Shown: positions 13,540-28,100, counted from the stretch's first letter. The stretch: DNA of 64,000 nt from Dryococelus australis (GCA_029891345.1 CM057003.1:12812709-12876708), one strand, 5' to 3'. Program-made: numbers and translations. Notes: generated by a model not told the origin, from the sequence alone.

Positions 13540-14560
13540 ACTCTTTGTCCACATTGTCCAGCCATCTCTCTCACTACTCACTCACCCCCGGTCAAACTGT
13601 ATAAAAGAAGCACCACGCCACCGCCTACTCAGGACAGTCTCTTGTTACCTCTCACACAGTCTATCTGCCCAGACTTTCAGCCACACCTCAGTGTTCATGC
13701 TAGCCAATTCACACTTTGCTAGTCCGCAGCACATCAGCATCAGCTCACATAGTCTTTGTTAGTCTGTGATGGCCAGTCTTCTGGCAATACCATAGTGTTT
13801 CTGTTATGACAGTGCTTCCGTTATGTGTTTGCATCTAATGCCGTGCATCAGCATCATCTGCGCTGGCGTCACATCGTGTTTGAAAGTATTGCCCTCGCCC
13901 CAGATTGTCCTGCGTACACTGGGTCGGTAGGCACTTGGCAATCTATATTTCTGCCCTTCATGACCTCTTGGGTACAGGCTGGAGCGTGACTTGTGAATAT
14001 CAAGCACACGGAAACAAGAGTCCGACTCTTCTTTCACTTAGCCAACTGTATTTCAACACCTGCATTCCAATGTACCTATTTTGCCACCAAATTATCTGCC
14101 ACACTTCAAGGGATTGCATGACTATGTACCCCCTACCCTTCTGACTGATTTGCTTAATCCTACACTCCACTTCAAAGGTGAAGACAACGTACATGCCTAT
14201 CCCACCTTATCAGATGCCATTTCAGACGGACTTAGAAGACTATGATCTCAGAGGGACTATCCTGCACTTGCTTGGGTGAACCACGGAAGAGAGATTGGAG
14301 TGGAATCTCTACGGAGGTGAGATTGTTAACCTTTGTGGGGGCCACAGTGTGTAATTCCATACCACTCCAACAGAACACCAGAGAAAGAGCTGTGAACCAA
14401 TCATAGCATGGGCACTGGGAGAGAGGTTGGTCATGCAAAAGGACTGTCCAGGCCTATCCCATGCATTATCCCCCGAGTGTTGACAACTTGCATATGTCCT
14501 TTCTCACAGGACACCTACTGTCTCTCCTTATGCCTCAACTTCCGACTGGGTGGAGGGGGG
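13540..14560 (+). mobile_element. LTR-like direct repeat, copy 2
   Basis: The partner of 10230-11400. A clean TATA box (TATAAAAG, 13600-13607) sits at the equivalent place, preceded by a CT/AG-rich stretch. The homology extends through the CACTTGCTTGGGTGAACC block and the GGACACCTACTGTCT block near 14510. Confidence 0.6.
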
Positions 14561-17500
14561 AACAGAAGGCATCTTGAAAAGCCTTTCATGAACAATGAAC
14601 AGGGTATTCAGGAGGCAGGGCTAGGTATTCAATAAGTTACAAGAGGATGCTACTTGGAAAAGGGACATCTCGATTGGCCAAATTCCAAACCGCAAGTCGT
14701 CTGGTGGGAACTGCGTTCACCGCTGGATACCTCCCCGGGTGTTTCAATGCTCCAAGATCCATCTCACCTCTGCCACCTACCCCTCCACGGCTAAGTTCAG
14801 CCTTCCTCGTCGAGTAACTCCAACTGCGAGACAACTGCAGTTTCATCCAGCCCAGAATACTCACACTAAGTTTGCTCTGGCAGCACAACCCTCCACCATC
14901 CCTAAACCTGCACCTGGCAAGGTCATCCACCCTGTGGTTCAGTTACCTAACAAGTCAAGCCCAACCACTGCTTCAGAGTTGCCAAGTAACCACAGAAATA
15001 GGCACCCTCCATGGCCTTAGGGGAAGAGAGCTTAGGAACCAAGATCTAACTGCTGGTGTTGGTGAGGTGATGGTTAATATCTCAATTTCTTAAAAGGGCT
15101 ATAGATAATTAACTATTTACTAGTTCAGCACCAAAAGTAATATCAGACACTCAAGTTGCAATGGGCACATAACCATTTTTCTTATACTGCTCCAGTAAAC
15201 ATAACCACAGCTTAATTGTAGTTTTTGAGGTAAATTATGACTGAGTGGCAGAAACCTGATGGAGTTTTGGTGAATGTAGTCCTCTTGTGTCTAACAGAAA
15301 AGCATCTCATGAACTAGGCAGGTGGAAAAAAATGCAGGGTGGAAATAAAACACACTGGCTCAAGGAGAAGGAAGCAATGTCAGAAGGGAAAGGAATAATT
15401 GATGAAAGTATGCAATGGTGAAAGAAATTGAAGTACTCACTAACACAAAAGAATGGCATTAAAGATTCTCTCTTTTCACAGAAATACAAACTTTAGGAAA
15501 CTTGAAAGGTGGTTCTAAATTTGGACTAAATGAAACCATTCAAATGCAGAGTAATTAATTGTTTACACTAGGAAATTAACAAACATAAAACAATAACTGC
15601 TTGCACTTGCAAAAAATTTTTTAATAAACTAAATTCAATTCTGTGTAGTGCTCAAATACCACAACTTTCATTTGTTGTGTTTGCAAAATCTTTCTTCCAT
15701 TTTCTGCTGCAAAACTAATTAATTTTACTATGAAGTTAATGTGCAAATTTCCAAAAGTAAATTTGAAACCAGTTCACGAGAAGAATTTCAAAGCCTCACA
15801 AATTTTTTAATCATACAAGTAGACATATGCATATACATATATAGCATGTTTCTTCAAGTTGGTGTGCCACGAGCAATGTCCTTCGACCTACTAGCCCCCC
15901 CCCCCCCCCCCCCAATAAGAACCTTAAGGCCGTACATGCCACAATTTGTCCATAAAGTAAGGATGGTGGCACATGGTCCTGCTGCCATCACACCACTGCT
16001 CAGCAATTCGGCGAATGCCTGTCTACCTTCCCTCTGGCCGCTGGCTGTGGAAGGGTAACACCCTACGCATCCTGGCCATGCATCTGGTGCCTCATGTTTT
16101 CTCACCCCGCTCTCTATGACCTCCATCGCTTGCATGGGTTCAGAGTGTAAATACTAGCTGCCAAGGACAGTAATTCAAGCCTGTCTCTACTCAGCAGTTA
16201 TGCTGTTATTCTGCCCAAGAGCATACTGAATATCAAGAACCTTCGCATCTAGGTCAGCTTTTCTGTACCAGCTCACTTTATCTTATATCAACCTAATCCT
16301 GCTGTTTCTTCCCTTTCATTCACATAACCAGAACCACACTTCCAGGAGTTGGCACGAGATAGCAGCACCCTACGCCTTTCAGGCTGTGCAGAAATGAGCA
16401 TTCCTCTTGGTGCTAGGGATTGGGGTATGGCGATAATCCTGTCTTGCCAATCACTACCGGAGAGTAGTACCTTTCGGCAGAGTACATACTGTGTGTGTTG
16501 GCAATAAACCTACCCCACTTGGGTATTCACTGAAAGCCAGCAGTGGTGGAACACAGGGATGTATCACATGAACCTTCCCACAAGGACTCAGGGTGCCTGC
16601 AATAATCTCGCCCTACCTGATAACTTGGGGAGAAGAAACTAGTTGCTAGGGCACTGCATAGTGAGGGAGCTCATGGCCTTCTGGGAGGTCACCCAGCATT
16701 TATTCCCATCAACAAGTTACATCAATATAGCTTGAGCCGGTTGTGCCAGCACTTAGTAAACATACAACTATCTCTGCTTTAACTCTTCTTCCCGTACGTC
16801 GTGCCATCAGGCTTGGCGGCGGAAAACAATTGGAAAGGTCTTCGCCAGGGAGGCTGTAGAGTTGGTACAAAGACCCAACTGAGTGTATCCTCCACTGCAG
16901 GAGGAAGCTGCACACCAGAGGAACACCACAGTTGGAATCTACTTAACCAAGCCTCACTTGGGGAAAGGGGGAGCATTTTATATTTCCTCCAGAGTTTTTT
17001 TCAAAGTGTCCCGAACTCTCTCCACTCTTCATCCAACTCCATTAATGAGAGAGCCTATACAGCCTCACCCCATCTCCCTTACGAAGGTAGCCCACCAGCT
17101 GGTGTGTGTGTCTAAGACCTTTGGCTCAGCACACACACATACTCGAACTGTGACATGCCCAGCACCACACTGAGAGCCATAATCACTGTCACCATTCCTC
17201 AGTCCACTGCAACCCACTAATCTTCCCATCTATGGGACTCACGCTTCTCAGTACTCAGAAGAGAGATGAAGGGCAAAAGCTGTTGGTGCCATCCGCTTGT
17301 AGAAAACTGAAGCAGGTAAGGTGTCAAAAAGAATTTTGTGTTTGGGAGGCGATTCCTTATAAAAATGAAGTAGAAAGGGCATGTAAGGCTTATGACAAAG
17401 TAATTATTAAGCAAGTTATGCACCCCAAAAAATCGAAAGGTAAAACTTATATATAAATATATTTTAAAATAAAAAGCGGTTCTTGCACGCCTGCATCTGC

Positions 17501-18080
17501 ACCTCTCCTGTCACCCAGAACAAGGCATACAGGGACATATTTGTAGTGTTCCAAACAGCACGTGCTTATCTGTCGCCACAATAACAATCATAGCAGTAGC
17601 AGATGAGACCAGCCTGCTGCGTCATGACCACATACAGTACTGATAGCACAATGCAAATGGATTGACACCACAAAAAAATTACTGTAACCTACGATATACG
17701 TAGTGCTTGTGGCAAGTACCCAGGACTCAAAGGGCCATACATCAGGCTAGAAAGAAGTCTGCATGTTAAAAAGGCAGATCAGTACAACACAGCAGTGTGC
17801 TCGTGAATACCCACACCCACTTGAATAAGGTCATATGGTCGGACTGCACGAAGCCGGATGGTCGTCTCGTCATACATTCATCTTGGCCATGGAATCACCA
17901 CTGTGACATGATGTGAGTAGACGTGGATACATACAGGTCGTACTTCACACAGTGTATTAGAGTAGGTATTGGTCCTGCCAAACGTACGACAGATGGAGAA
18001 GGTGGTGGTATGTATTCAACGGCGTGCAGTAGCATAACGTAATACCAAATCCTGAGAAATCCTACAGTCTGTGGGGGACT
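14561..18080. other. Mixed spacer, no gene recognised
   Basis: 14.64-15.02 kb is GC-richer with short frames. 15.1-15.85 kb is AT-rich. A long C run occupies about 15895-15913. 16.0-17.2 kb contains overlapping frames on both strands without known motifs. No splice-consistent exon series was seen. Confidence 0.45.
15895..15913. repeat. Poly-C run
   Basis: A homopolymer of about 19 C. Similar C runs occur near 916-926, 10092-10104 and 25420-25430. Confidence 0.95.
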
Positions 18081-18089
18081 GTGCTGGAA

Positions 18090-18883
18090 TTACCGATCTC
18101 AAAAGAACCATTTGTCATTACAGTTTGAATGAGACTGGCCTACAGGCACTGTAACCACAGCGCCATTTGCCTTTGATCCCTCGGCATCGCGTGGCATGCC
18201 ATCAAAGGTGCCAGGAACATCACCACTGGACACAAAAATGGTGATGCATTGTTTTTTCTGCTAAGCTCACTTTAATTTTAATGCAGATTATGGTCGCAGC
18301 AAGGTTTAATGCCACAATGGGTAAAGCAAAAGTCCTGCATTAATTTGTGAATGCATACATTCTGGACAGTGGACACCAAGTGTTATGGTATGGGGTGCCA
18401 TCAATTATTACTCAAAAATCATGTCTCATTGAAGGGGTGCATACAGTACAATGATATCTTGGTGAAGTTCTGCAACCTCATTTTCTACCATTTTTGCATG
18501 GCACAGCCAACACCATTATGCAGAAAGATAATGCTCGTTGCCATACAGCTCACATCACTCAACAGGCTCTACAAGATACGGAGACCATTTCTTGGCCTGC
18601 TAGGACTACAGATTTGTTCCTTATTGAATGGGATATGATGGAGCAATGTTTGCACCATCAACCACCTCCCCAAACACTGTGTGTGCAGTTTCAGGAAGCA
18701 CAGTTGCATTTTCCTCAGGACCTGTATAATGGAAAGTCTTGTCGCAATGCAACCTGTATAGCCATGAGAGGATTATCTACACCATATGCTTTGAAAATGC
18801 TAAACAAAGCACCATCTATGCTTGAGTGTTTAAACACTACTCATTTGTACGATCATCTGTCAGCCTGTGATGGTTTCATATAG
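18090..18883 (+). pseudogene. Decayed Tc1-type transposase
   Basis: Readable in pieces, with stops and frame changes. The pieces are LIPRHR (about 18173), the WYGVPSI/VWGAI-like segment (about 18385), then MQKDNARCHTAH (from 18518), and WPARTTDLFLIEWDMM (about 18594-18645). The second catalytic Asp (in KDNAR) and the Glu (in IEW) of the DDE triad are recognisable. The first Asp region (normally F.DE) is eroded. In Tc1/mariner elements this enzyme cuts and pastes DNA at TA sites. No terminal inverted repeats were located. The last 130 codons remain open. Confidence 0.85.
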
Positions 18884-18889
18884 TTTCCC

Positions 18890-21685
18890 AAGGAAAGAAG
18901 GGGTAGCAATTTCAATGTACAGCAATGTAATAAATTTTTTCTGAAGGTAACAACTTTCCTTGCATTGTTAATTTTAACTGCAGTGCCAAATGTGTTTAAC
19001 AGTACAATACCACGACACCAATCCCGTCAACGTGGAAAAATGAAGGTATACTAGGCCTGTATCCTTCTAGAGACTGGGGAAATGGAGTCTCCATAACGAA
19101 GATTTTAAGGGGGCCGTATGGGCCAATGCGGTTGCACTCTGGGGGCGTCTGGCCCTGGCTCAACAGAGCACGTAACTGGATACTGAGAGTTATGCTATCC
19201 CTTTCATGGCCTGTCCGGTGATTGGGCATTTCAGAATAGCTGCGAGTACACAGCTATGCACTGTCAGTGATGTTACGTTAAGTTCAGAGGATAACAATAA
19301 AAGAAGAATAGACAAATATGATTTTCTGGATTCAGTGGGTGTCCTGGAGACACTGGCACAACCTTAAGGGTGGTTTAAAATTAAGCAGCAGCTCGGGGGA
19401 GGACAGGCTCTGGAGTGGTCTGTCTAGGAAGGCATCTACTCTTCCTGGGGCTGGTGCCTTGGGGTAAATCCCTGCCAGAGTCCTATCGATAGTTCGGCGC
19501 TGCAGTGTGCGCTTCATAGTGGACGGTGCTCAGACCTATAATGACTTGGGGAGAGGGGCCCCTGATCCCCCTAGTTGAGAAGTTGAGTGAGTGATGCAAC
19601 CAGCTACAGACCTCAACTGCTCTTCTGGGTTCACAGCGTTCCCCACGTAAGGACCGTAAGGCTGTCAGTAACCAGCATAACAACCTTGTAGCCTGAGAGA
19701 TGTAGTAACTGAATGTGTTTGTTCTCCTCACGCATCAGGAGCCTCAGAGAAAGGTTCTCTCCCCCCTTACGACAGTGATGCTAGAGAGCGGCATGACCAA
19801 CTAGCACTAGACACCAAACATTGACAAGAGGTGGGAGCACCCTTCGGTGGGGACTTTTGTTCGAAAGTCTATCGCAGAGATTGTACGTGCACCGAGAAGT
19901 AGTCGAGTGGCTATGCACACAGAAAGCAAAGCGGGTAAGGGAGGCAAAAGTGGAAAAGAATGATAGGACCAGAAAGAGGTTAACTGGTAGATATATGTTT
20001 TACTCCGTCAACAGGAGTTTACAAGACATATATCTCCAACCTGTGCCCCCTAACATCTGATGGACAAGGGACCAAGTTTGCTAAGCTGTTTGCCGCACGG
20101 CGGCTACAAGATATTGATCAAAGTTCAGGGCGAGGACAAACCCGGTAAAACAACGCCTGGTGCCGACGAGGCACGTGGCCAATACTCCGAGACAAGAGCT
20201 TCTGCTTAGTGTGTTGAGATACACAAGTTCTGACAACAGTAACATAATATGGCTAAATTTCACTGTTACCGCTGAAGACAAGCAGTACGACAAGTGTGGC
20301 AAGGTAGCGAGAGTTGCAGATAAAGCTCAGAAGAGAACTGCTTGCGAACTGCCCTGTCTGGAAGGCGTGAAAAGGAATAAATACCCTCGAGAGACGTGAT
20401 GAAACCTCCAGTGATGCACGGTGAGCATGTGCGTTCGGTGCCTGCCAGACAGGGCACAACAAGCAAGGGGATGGAGCCACCCACTCAAACTAGAGCACGG
20501 CGTTGTGCAGATTGCCGGGCTCTCATGCGACAAGGGGTTGACTCACTTGTGAATAGGAACGGTAGAGGTGAAAAAGTAGCGGAATTCGGTGCTACGGTAC
20601 ACTAGGGGAGCTCCAGAGGCTGCAGCTTGGATATGTATCCGACAGCGCTCGTGGCGCATCAACAATAAATTAACACAATTGTAACGAATAGCCTTTGTGT
20701 AGTGGTACATTACTGAACCTATCTTGACTGAGCAAGACACGTACGTGTTAGACTGAAAAAAAAAATTATTAGGTAAATTGCAGAAAAAAAGATGCACAAG
20801 TTATTGTAACATTTTTTATTTCAACAAAAATACTGACTAGTAACAGTAAATAATATTTCACTCCATTGCAAACAATACTAATATAATACTGATAATAGTA
20901 CAAATAAAATCACAGTACATTATGCAGAACACACACACAAGAGTAGCACAAGGTTCCACTTTTCCCCAAGTACCTGGATTTTAGACATTTGTCATGAAAT
21001 GAAAGAGATTTATTAAATAAACAGTGGATGATTTACTTTAAGAGTTTAATATGTTGCTGAAAAAAGTGAGACAGATGAAGGTATGTTGCTTTGAAGACAG
21101 TATCTTCAACATTATAGAGACTATAAAATTTTCTCAATTTTTAGAAACACTATCTACTATGCACTGAATACACTGGTTTGGGCTGTTTGTGGTAAATTGA
21201 ACATTTTTATAGCAGTGGTTAGTTCTTTCAGACCCTTGTGTATCCTCCTATTGCATGTTTAAATTAACTCTTGACATATAACAAATGGCTGGGGTTCGTA
21301 TACTTATCAAATTACAAGAAATTGTTGGAAACATGCACCTGTTACTAGTACACTAAGTCTTAATTAATGTAATGTTTCTTATCTACTAATATGATGCCTC
21401 ACTGTTTCCAGGCATAGGGTCGTTAGTGAGAAATGGTTTTAATGATAATTTTGGATCAATTTTGACATACTCCAACTTGTACATTCAGAATGAGCAATTT
21501 TTTGCATGAAGTCCACGTTCAATTATCTTTATCACGAAAATGACAAGTTCCTTCAAATTAAACACAAATTTATTTTAATAGTCTGACAATGTCAGACACA
21601 GACATGACCCAGTACATGCCAACTGAAACAAAACCAGACGGCTGTTCTAAGCCAAAATTCCCCGGCACAGGGACACATCACATAG
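18890..21685. other. Spacer with GC-richer island 19.0-20.65 kb, no gene recognised
   Basis: 19.0-20.65 kb has many short frames on both strands with no family motif and could be a decayed transposon. 20.75-21.6 kb is AT-rich. A segment near 21440-21525 resembles 26520-26625 in the same orientation (shared GCAATTTTTTGCATGAAGT-type string), a minor dispersed repeat. Confidence 0.4.
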
Positions 21686-22660
21686 TGTGACCATTGTCAA
21701 CAATGGTTTCACTACACCTGCCTAGGCTGGGCAGACAGAGCCAGATTCACAGACGGCCTGGAGTATAGATGCGACCAGTGTCAAACACAAAAAACTGCCT
21801 TTTGTAATTGGATCACCTGCTCGGGACGTAGTAATCGCACAGTACGCTGTATACTGTGTGGGGATACATTCCACCACGGATGCATAGGTCGGCCAGATAA
21901 GAGGATAATCCGACCAGAAATGGTCTACTAATGTGAAATCTGTCAGCAGGCCGCCAATTACAGACCACACAACCCCGGACCAGCATCCCATACAAACACC
22001 GCTCGGTGCACGGGAGAGCCTCAGATACCAGAATTCGTGGGACGCCCTCACGAGGACCGGCTAGTGTTCACAGCCAAATGCAAAAAGGAGTTTGGGGCCA
22101 ATGAAATTCCTGAAAAGCAATGGATTGCTAGGGCGCAAGCGAAGCTCAAGGGCACAGCCCTCGAATGGTGGCAGAAGTATAGCAAATTGATTTCAGAGTG
22201 GAGCCAACTCAGTAGCCGTCTCGCCACATAATTTTCTCGTGAGAAGGTACTGGTGCACCTCATGACTGAATTCTATAGCTAGATGCAAACACCAGATGAA
22301 GAGGTATAAACATTAATTTGCTGCATGGTACAGATGTACCGACGACTATTCCCTGCTGGAGATGAAGAAAGCAGAGTACAGTATGTAACTCGCATGCTGC
22401 TACCCACATTGAGAAACCTTCTACTAACTCCAAAGCCACTCACAGTGGACAAACGAGTGGAACGAGCACTGGAAACAGAGCGTAATTTCAAGATGTAAGC
22501 AATCCTGGACCGCCCTAAGCTAAGCAAACCCACCGAGTCAGACAAACCATCTGAAAGAAGAATTAAGACACCACCGCCCGCACCCAGCCTACAGAAATGC
22601 TGGTACTGCAATTATGGCATGAACATGAAGAAGGGGATGCAATCCCTCCGCCGGATTACC
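21686..22660 (+). pseudogene. Decayed Ty3-like Gag with tandem PHD-type zinc fingers (copy I)
   Basis: In one frame from 21686: CDHCQQWFHYTCLGW..YRCDQC is a PHD-type half finger (C-x2-C-x4-H-x2-C, then C-x2-C). A second finger follows, FCNWITCSG..RCILCGDTFHHGC, with its final CEIC after a stop at 21929. The Gag region follows at about 22037-22231 with EKQW and ALEWWQKY, typical of retrotransposon capsid (Retrotrans_gag-like). Near 22595 lies KCWYCNYGMNMKK, a degenerate zinc knuckle. Stops at 21929, 22229 and later ones make it a relic. No pol follows. It is homologous to copy II at 53.6-54.6 kb. In Ty3-like elements Gag forms the capsid and packages RNA. Confidence 0.82.
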
Positions 22661-25052
22661 TAACTGGATCCACCATAGTCCTTGATGGCTATATCATAGT
22701 AACTTGTGTATGGATCACTGTGTTAAATTCAGCAAACATGTAGACAATATTGCAAGTGATAGCCAAATATGCTTATGTGGTTAAAGATTGTGCAGCATAA
22801 TGACTTCTCATATCCTTGCATTCTTTTGTGGGTGTGTTCCACAAACATATGTAAATGCTCTCAATGAAAGTAAAGTTAATACAGTAATTTACAACTACAT
22901 TATTGAAGTATTTTGATTTTAGTAATTTTGATAAACTGAAATTTCATTATTTTTACAGTCTTTTGCTTTGTACTTTTTTAATTTATCCTTTAGGGAAACT
23001 AAATTCATTGCAAATATTTACATCATCAACACACAAGTTGGTATTTATATTTAACATTCAGAACCCTTACTATCTGTGCAAAAAAGATAACTGACTGGCA
23101 AATAAAATATAGTATCGGTCATGGTTTTTCAATCCTATGGACAGTTTCAACAATCTGAATGTGAATATATTGGAATGTTATCACAACACTACTTACTACT
23201 CTGAACTTCACTCTGACTATTCTCTTATAAAAATAACAGTAGCAACATTTGCAACTGACCATTTTGATTTTTATGTTAAGGAATCCACCCTTAATTTTTC
23301 ATCCCTTTTAACAAAACTAATTACTGTAAACGGTATATTCTCTATTGTTGTGCAACACAAATATTGGTGTATTTAACTGGTAGTTCACCTTAAACAGACA
23401 CAGCTGTTTTGTGTATGAACTAAATGAATGTAACTATAAAATCTGTTTTTATTCAGTTCCTTGGGGAAATGAGGATCCAATCACCTCATCCCTACTTGAA
23501 AGTCATCTCTAAGTCCCTTACACCTACAACACACTTAATAATGCTGTTACCTTCAGTGTAGCCATGATTACGTACACACACAGCACACTTCTATCTTAAG
23601 TTGAATACAGTAGCTAAACTGTGTAGTCCTTGAACAGAAATCAAGGACAGAATAGCTCCTTGAGAAATACTTCCATGCAAGAATCCTCTGCATTTATAAG
23701 CTGCTTCCTTTTAAAGGTAAAACATTTTGAACAAAGTATTTCTGAACATCAGAAATTTATAGTACCAATAAAAAAAAAGCTAATCGAACAATGTACATCT
23801 GTTGAAAAGAAAGCAATTTCACAGCCACATCATTTTGAATACAATCTTGTGCCACAACATTAGTGACTGCAAGATATTGTACACAACAACAATACATTAA
23901 ACTTACGAATGTAATTAAGTAAAACCAATGGTAACTATATGCAAAATGACTTAGATTGTAAACATTTCCTTTTCACCAATAAATTAACAATCTGATTGGT
24001 TATTATATTATGTTGTGCAATTATCTGAGTGGAAATAATTTTGATGTCTTCTTTAATTTGTACTTTTTAAATTTTAAATCTTAAATAATATATTTTTAAA
24101 TTACTTATAATATTACGCATTAATTATTTTAATTTTAAAATGTCCAAAATTTACCAATATTATTTTCTATATTTTTAATGCTATTTTGTATCATAGCTCA
24201 TAACATTTTTTAATATATATTTTTTTACTTAAAATATGAGAATTAGTTGTATATACTATAACTTATGCTTTCTGATGTCAGAATTTTGAATTATTAAAAC
24301 AAAACAGAAAAAATTAGTATTTTGATGAATTTTGAATTTTGTGAAAAAATTACGCACTCAGGTTATATTATATAAATCAAAATGCTGCACTGAAAGAATG
24401 AAGTTTTTTAAGTAAATAACCATTACAAAGTACTGTAGGCAATTACATTTCAAAGGATGCTTATAGTCTTTGTTAGGAGCCAACTATACAAGGTATGAAG
24501 GAAGTATTCTACGTGAAAATCCCAATTTTACTACAAAAATGAAAAAATAACCTCTTCTGCAAACTTTCAATTTACTAATGCTGCCAAGACATACTACAAA
24601 AAGAAGGCAGCACAAAGACTATTTTACATAACCTGTAAATTACCAGGTAACTGACTCTAGACACGTTGTGGCCTTTATAATGCTCTATAACGCTGGAATG
24701 CACACCAACCCTGTCGTGACATTAAGCATGCAAGAACCACTATTTATTTGAAGGAAATTAAATTTTTAATTAATGGAAAGAGTATTTAATATGAGTCAAA
24801 TGAAATTTAGATGTGATATATACTTTGCATAGCCATATTTTGCGTTGAAATAAGTACATGACAAACATCAGATGTGACACAGTATTCAAACAACAGTCGA
24901 TACAATGTCTCCCTTGTAAGTATTGTAAACTTACAAGCACAGTAAACAGACCTGTGAACTCAAACACAACGGCTCTGTATCTCTTAACGACTAACACTTG
25001 CATTACGAGTGCTCAGAACCATTATAGAGGCCACAACAAGAAACAGGTACGT
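22661..25052. other. AT-rich stretch including the presumed SLC19 3' UTR
   Basis: Very AT-rich from 22.7 to 24.8 kb, with no coding signal except chance frames. The last ~305 bp before 25053 is the presumed 3' UTR of the SLC19 gene on the minus strand. Confidence 0.5.
24743..24748 (-). promoter_or_regulatory. Candidate poly(A) signal of the SLC19 gene
   Basis: AATAAA on the minus strand about 305 bp after the stop codon. The region is AT-rich and other AATAAA-like strings exist downstream, so this is a plausible first signal rather than a proven one. Confidence 0.35.
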
Positions 25053-25178
25053 TCAACATTTTCGGTTAGTCTCCTGTACTTCCAACGTTAACTTCCGTGG
25101 CTTGATGCAAAGTGTGTGGACGTACATTAACAGGAACCCAATACCCATAGCTGCAAAGTAGATGCCATACACTATAAA
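25053..25178 (-). CDS. SLC19 terminal coding exon 8 (residues 417-457 and stop)
   Basis: The acceptor TCTTTGTTGCAG is followed by 41 codons and TGA at 25055-25053. It encodes FIVYGIYFAAMGIGFLLMYV (TM12) and a short tail ending NRKC. TM12 of this family starts FL(V/I)Y, immediately after a TQ that here lies at the end of exon 7. The phase (0) matches exon 7. The tail is short compared with mammalian family members. It sits 13.3 kb from exon 7 across several repeats, so the link rests on phase, orientation and family order. Confidence 0.88.
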   Translation of the reverse strand, partial: FIVYGIYFAAMGIGFLLMYVHTLCIKPRKLTLEVQETNRKC

Positions 25179-28100
25179 CTGCAACAAAGATCAGAAATTC
25201 ATGTCCAACACATCATGAAAACATTTTATAAAGCTTAATACAGTATTCTTCTAGTTTCGCTACAGTACTTTATTTTGTGATACATACAAGATTTATGTAA
25301 TAAAAATAATTTCTTTTTAGTACTGGGCCGATAAAAATATTTACAAATACCGATACACATCAATGCATCCTTGCTGATACAGCAGATATCTGATGGCAAT
25401 ACAATGTACATGCAGTAGAACCCCCCCCCCCACGCCAACCAACCCTCTCCCACTATATAGCTGCGTGTGTGTATACCTTATTTAAAGTGGTGACTGTCTT
25501 TCTATAACTCTTGTTTATGAGGAACTGTAAAAAATTTGGCTGAAAAAAGTAGAAAATTCAAGAGAAATGTGCTGAAAAATAAATTTGTTGCACATTTCTC
25601 AGTTGCTGTGCAATGCAATTCTCTTGGTGAGCACTATACAGACCAGTATAAGCTATATCTTAAAATAGAGACCAATTCCAAGGCTGCCAGCACTAACTAG
25701 CAAATAACTATTAGCTCCACCCACCCTCCACTCCTCTGGTGGCTGAATGTTTCCACACATCATGCCATTATACTCTCACTCACTTGCCTTTTCACTTTAC
25801 TTGTGATATAACAACTTGCATTTCTCTTGGGTTTTGATTCCTGTTTGTTAATGAGTTATTACGCTTAGTTTCTTTTGAATATGCTTCAGCCGCATGGAGG
25901 CATACAAATTGACTCACAAATACAACTCTGAACTGGAAAACCATGGAAAGTATTCCACGTTCTCGCTCCCAGCCTTCTCCAGCCTGACCTCACCATTGTC
26001 CACTCTTTTAATGGGATCATCCCTTGCAGTTCATCTGGCATATCAGAAAGACGTGATCTTCAGTCTGGTTGTAACTCAGTCAAAACCAGAGTTTGGGTAA
26101 CCTGGATTTCAGGCAGTAGTATTTGTATACTGTATTAATGCCACGAAAGTACAATTTCACAGTGTCTCAAAAATTATGTCTGTAATTTGAGTTTCACATT
26201 GAATGTTGGACAAGTCATGAAATAGGTAATCAGCGCTAGGATTTTCCCAAAAGTTTGGAAAAACTTTTGCCAAACTGCCTTTTATTATGTTTGAAATGTT
26301 GTGTTTAAGAAAAATTGTATCAGAGTAATGGCTGTGAAATGAACCAATTTTTATGCATTAAGTAGGAAATTAAAAATAATTACATTGTTGTAGGCAGGAA
26401 ATAAAAGCATAATACTTCATGAAAAAATTGGGCAGAACCATGAAATAGGAGTACATATTGTACCAGTAGAACCATAGCAAAACAACCTCTCAGAGTTTCC
26501 AGAAATAAGGTCATTAGGTCTGTTGCTATAAATAGTTGAGGAAATTTTGGACCAATTTTTACCAATTTTCCTAACTCTTATACATAAAAATTTGCCAATT
26601 TTTGCATGAAGTTGGTTTTCAATCGTCATCCAAAATTTTTGTGTGGAATATTAGTTTAACCCAACAGTCAGATTTGTTCTGAGTAAGATAATACCACAGA
26701 ATGGTATATGGAACCTCCCTTGTAACCAAACTATTACGAAAATTGTAATATTGGACGCAACATATATTTTTGCGCCATACTTACAAATGAAACTGAAGCT
26801 TCGTTGTTTGAACCAACACAAAAACTACTTTCCAAAACCCAGGTTACTGAAACTCTGGTTTCAACTGATGGTAAGGTCTGTCACGTCTGATGAACACCAA
26901 GAGATGAACCAAGTAAAAGGGTGGGTGATAGTGGAAAGGAGAATGCTGGAAGTGAGAATGTATCTGGCTCTCCTTAAAGGCTTCCCGTGGTTTCACAGTC
27001 CAGAGTTGAATTTGTGAGTCAATTTTTAGGCTTCTGCACGGCTGATGGAATATCAACAAAAAATTTAACAAGTAGTCAACGAACAGTTGACAGGGCCTTC
27101 GGGCCAGACAACAGAGAAATGTAACCCACTCACCCCCCAGTACACCTGACCTAGACATCAGCCTTCCAGGATACTTCAGATTACTAGGAGAAAGTAGTAA
27201 ATTCCCAACCAGAGGCAGAGCCCCCTGCAAGATGCTGTTATTTACACGACTCGAGAAGCAGCCCCCAGTTCGCACCCAGGCGGACATCATTGCATGCCTG
27301 GTCTGAGCCATCGTGGCGTGATTGGGCAGTTAGCCTCAGACTCACGAGCCTACCTGATAACTTGAGATGCGAAGGGATAATCCCTTCTCCTTCCATGACG
27401 AGCGCTGCAGTTAGGCTACGTAAACCCCTTGCCCTCCTTCTTGCCTCTCCCCTGGCTGTAAAGCACCAGGAATCTATCAAGATGTTGCCCACATGTGCTG
27501 TGCGAGTCTCCCCGGCCTTCTTTTCTATGGTTAAAAAAGCACCCTCGCCGGACAACTACCTGGACGCGGCTGCATATCCGCTCCCGCCAGGATCGGTTCC
27601 AGCTACGTCCACCCCTGAAATGGCGGAACCCCTTCAGGATAGAGATTCTAGGACGCACCCCCTATCCTACCCATCCTACTTCTTCCCAAGCAAGAATGGA
27701 GAAAGTGGGTGAGCCAAGGATGAAAGCCTGACGCATTCCTCGATTCCACCTGTGGACCAGCTGGTAAACTTGCTAACCAGCCCCTGCAGCTCGCCGGTAC
27801 AGGCTGGAAAGGTTGAGAGAGATGCCATGGCAACCGCGAAGTATGAGAGAGACGGAGTGTCAACTGCAGTGAACGCAAGTAACCGGTCGCTCGAGTGCAC
27901 TATGGCCACCAGTCATATTCCTCCATCGTCAGGAGAATCTACTGCGAGTCAGTATTGAGTACCAATCATCCGGGGCGTGGCCATGAAATTACGAGGAGCC
28001 CCTGTCACGAGGGCACGCGACGAAGCAGACGACGACCACAGTACAACTCCAGTCTGAGAAGCAGCTGTGCCTAGCAGTTCGGCAACAGCCAATGGCGCCG

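Noticed and set aside
18351-18638. 95-aa ORF as a separate gene
   Set aside because: Shadow frame over the decayed Tc1 transposase.
23137-23376. 79-aa ORF in AT-rich DNA
   Set aside because: Composition follows base bias and there is no family signal.
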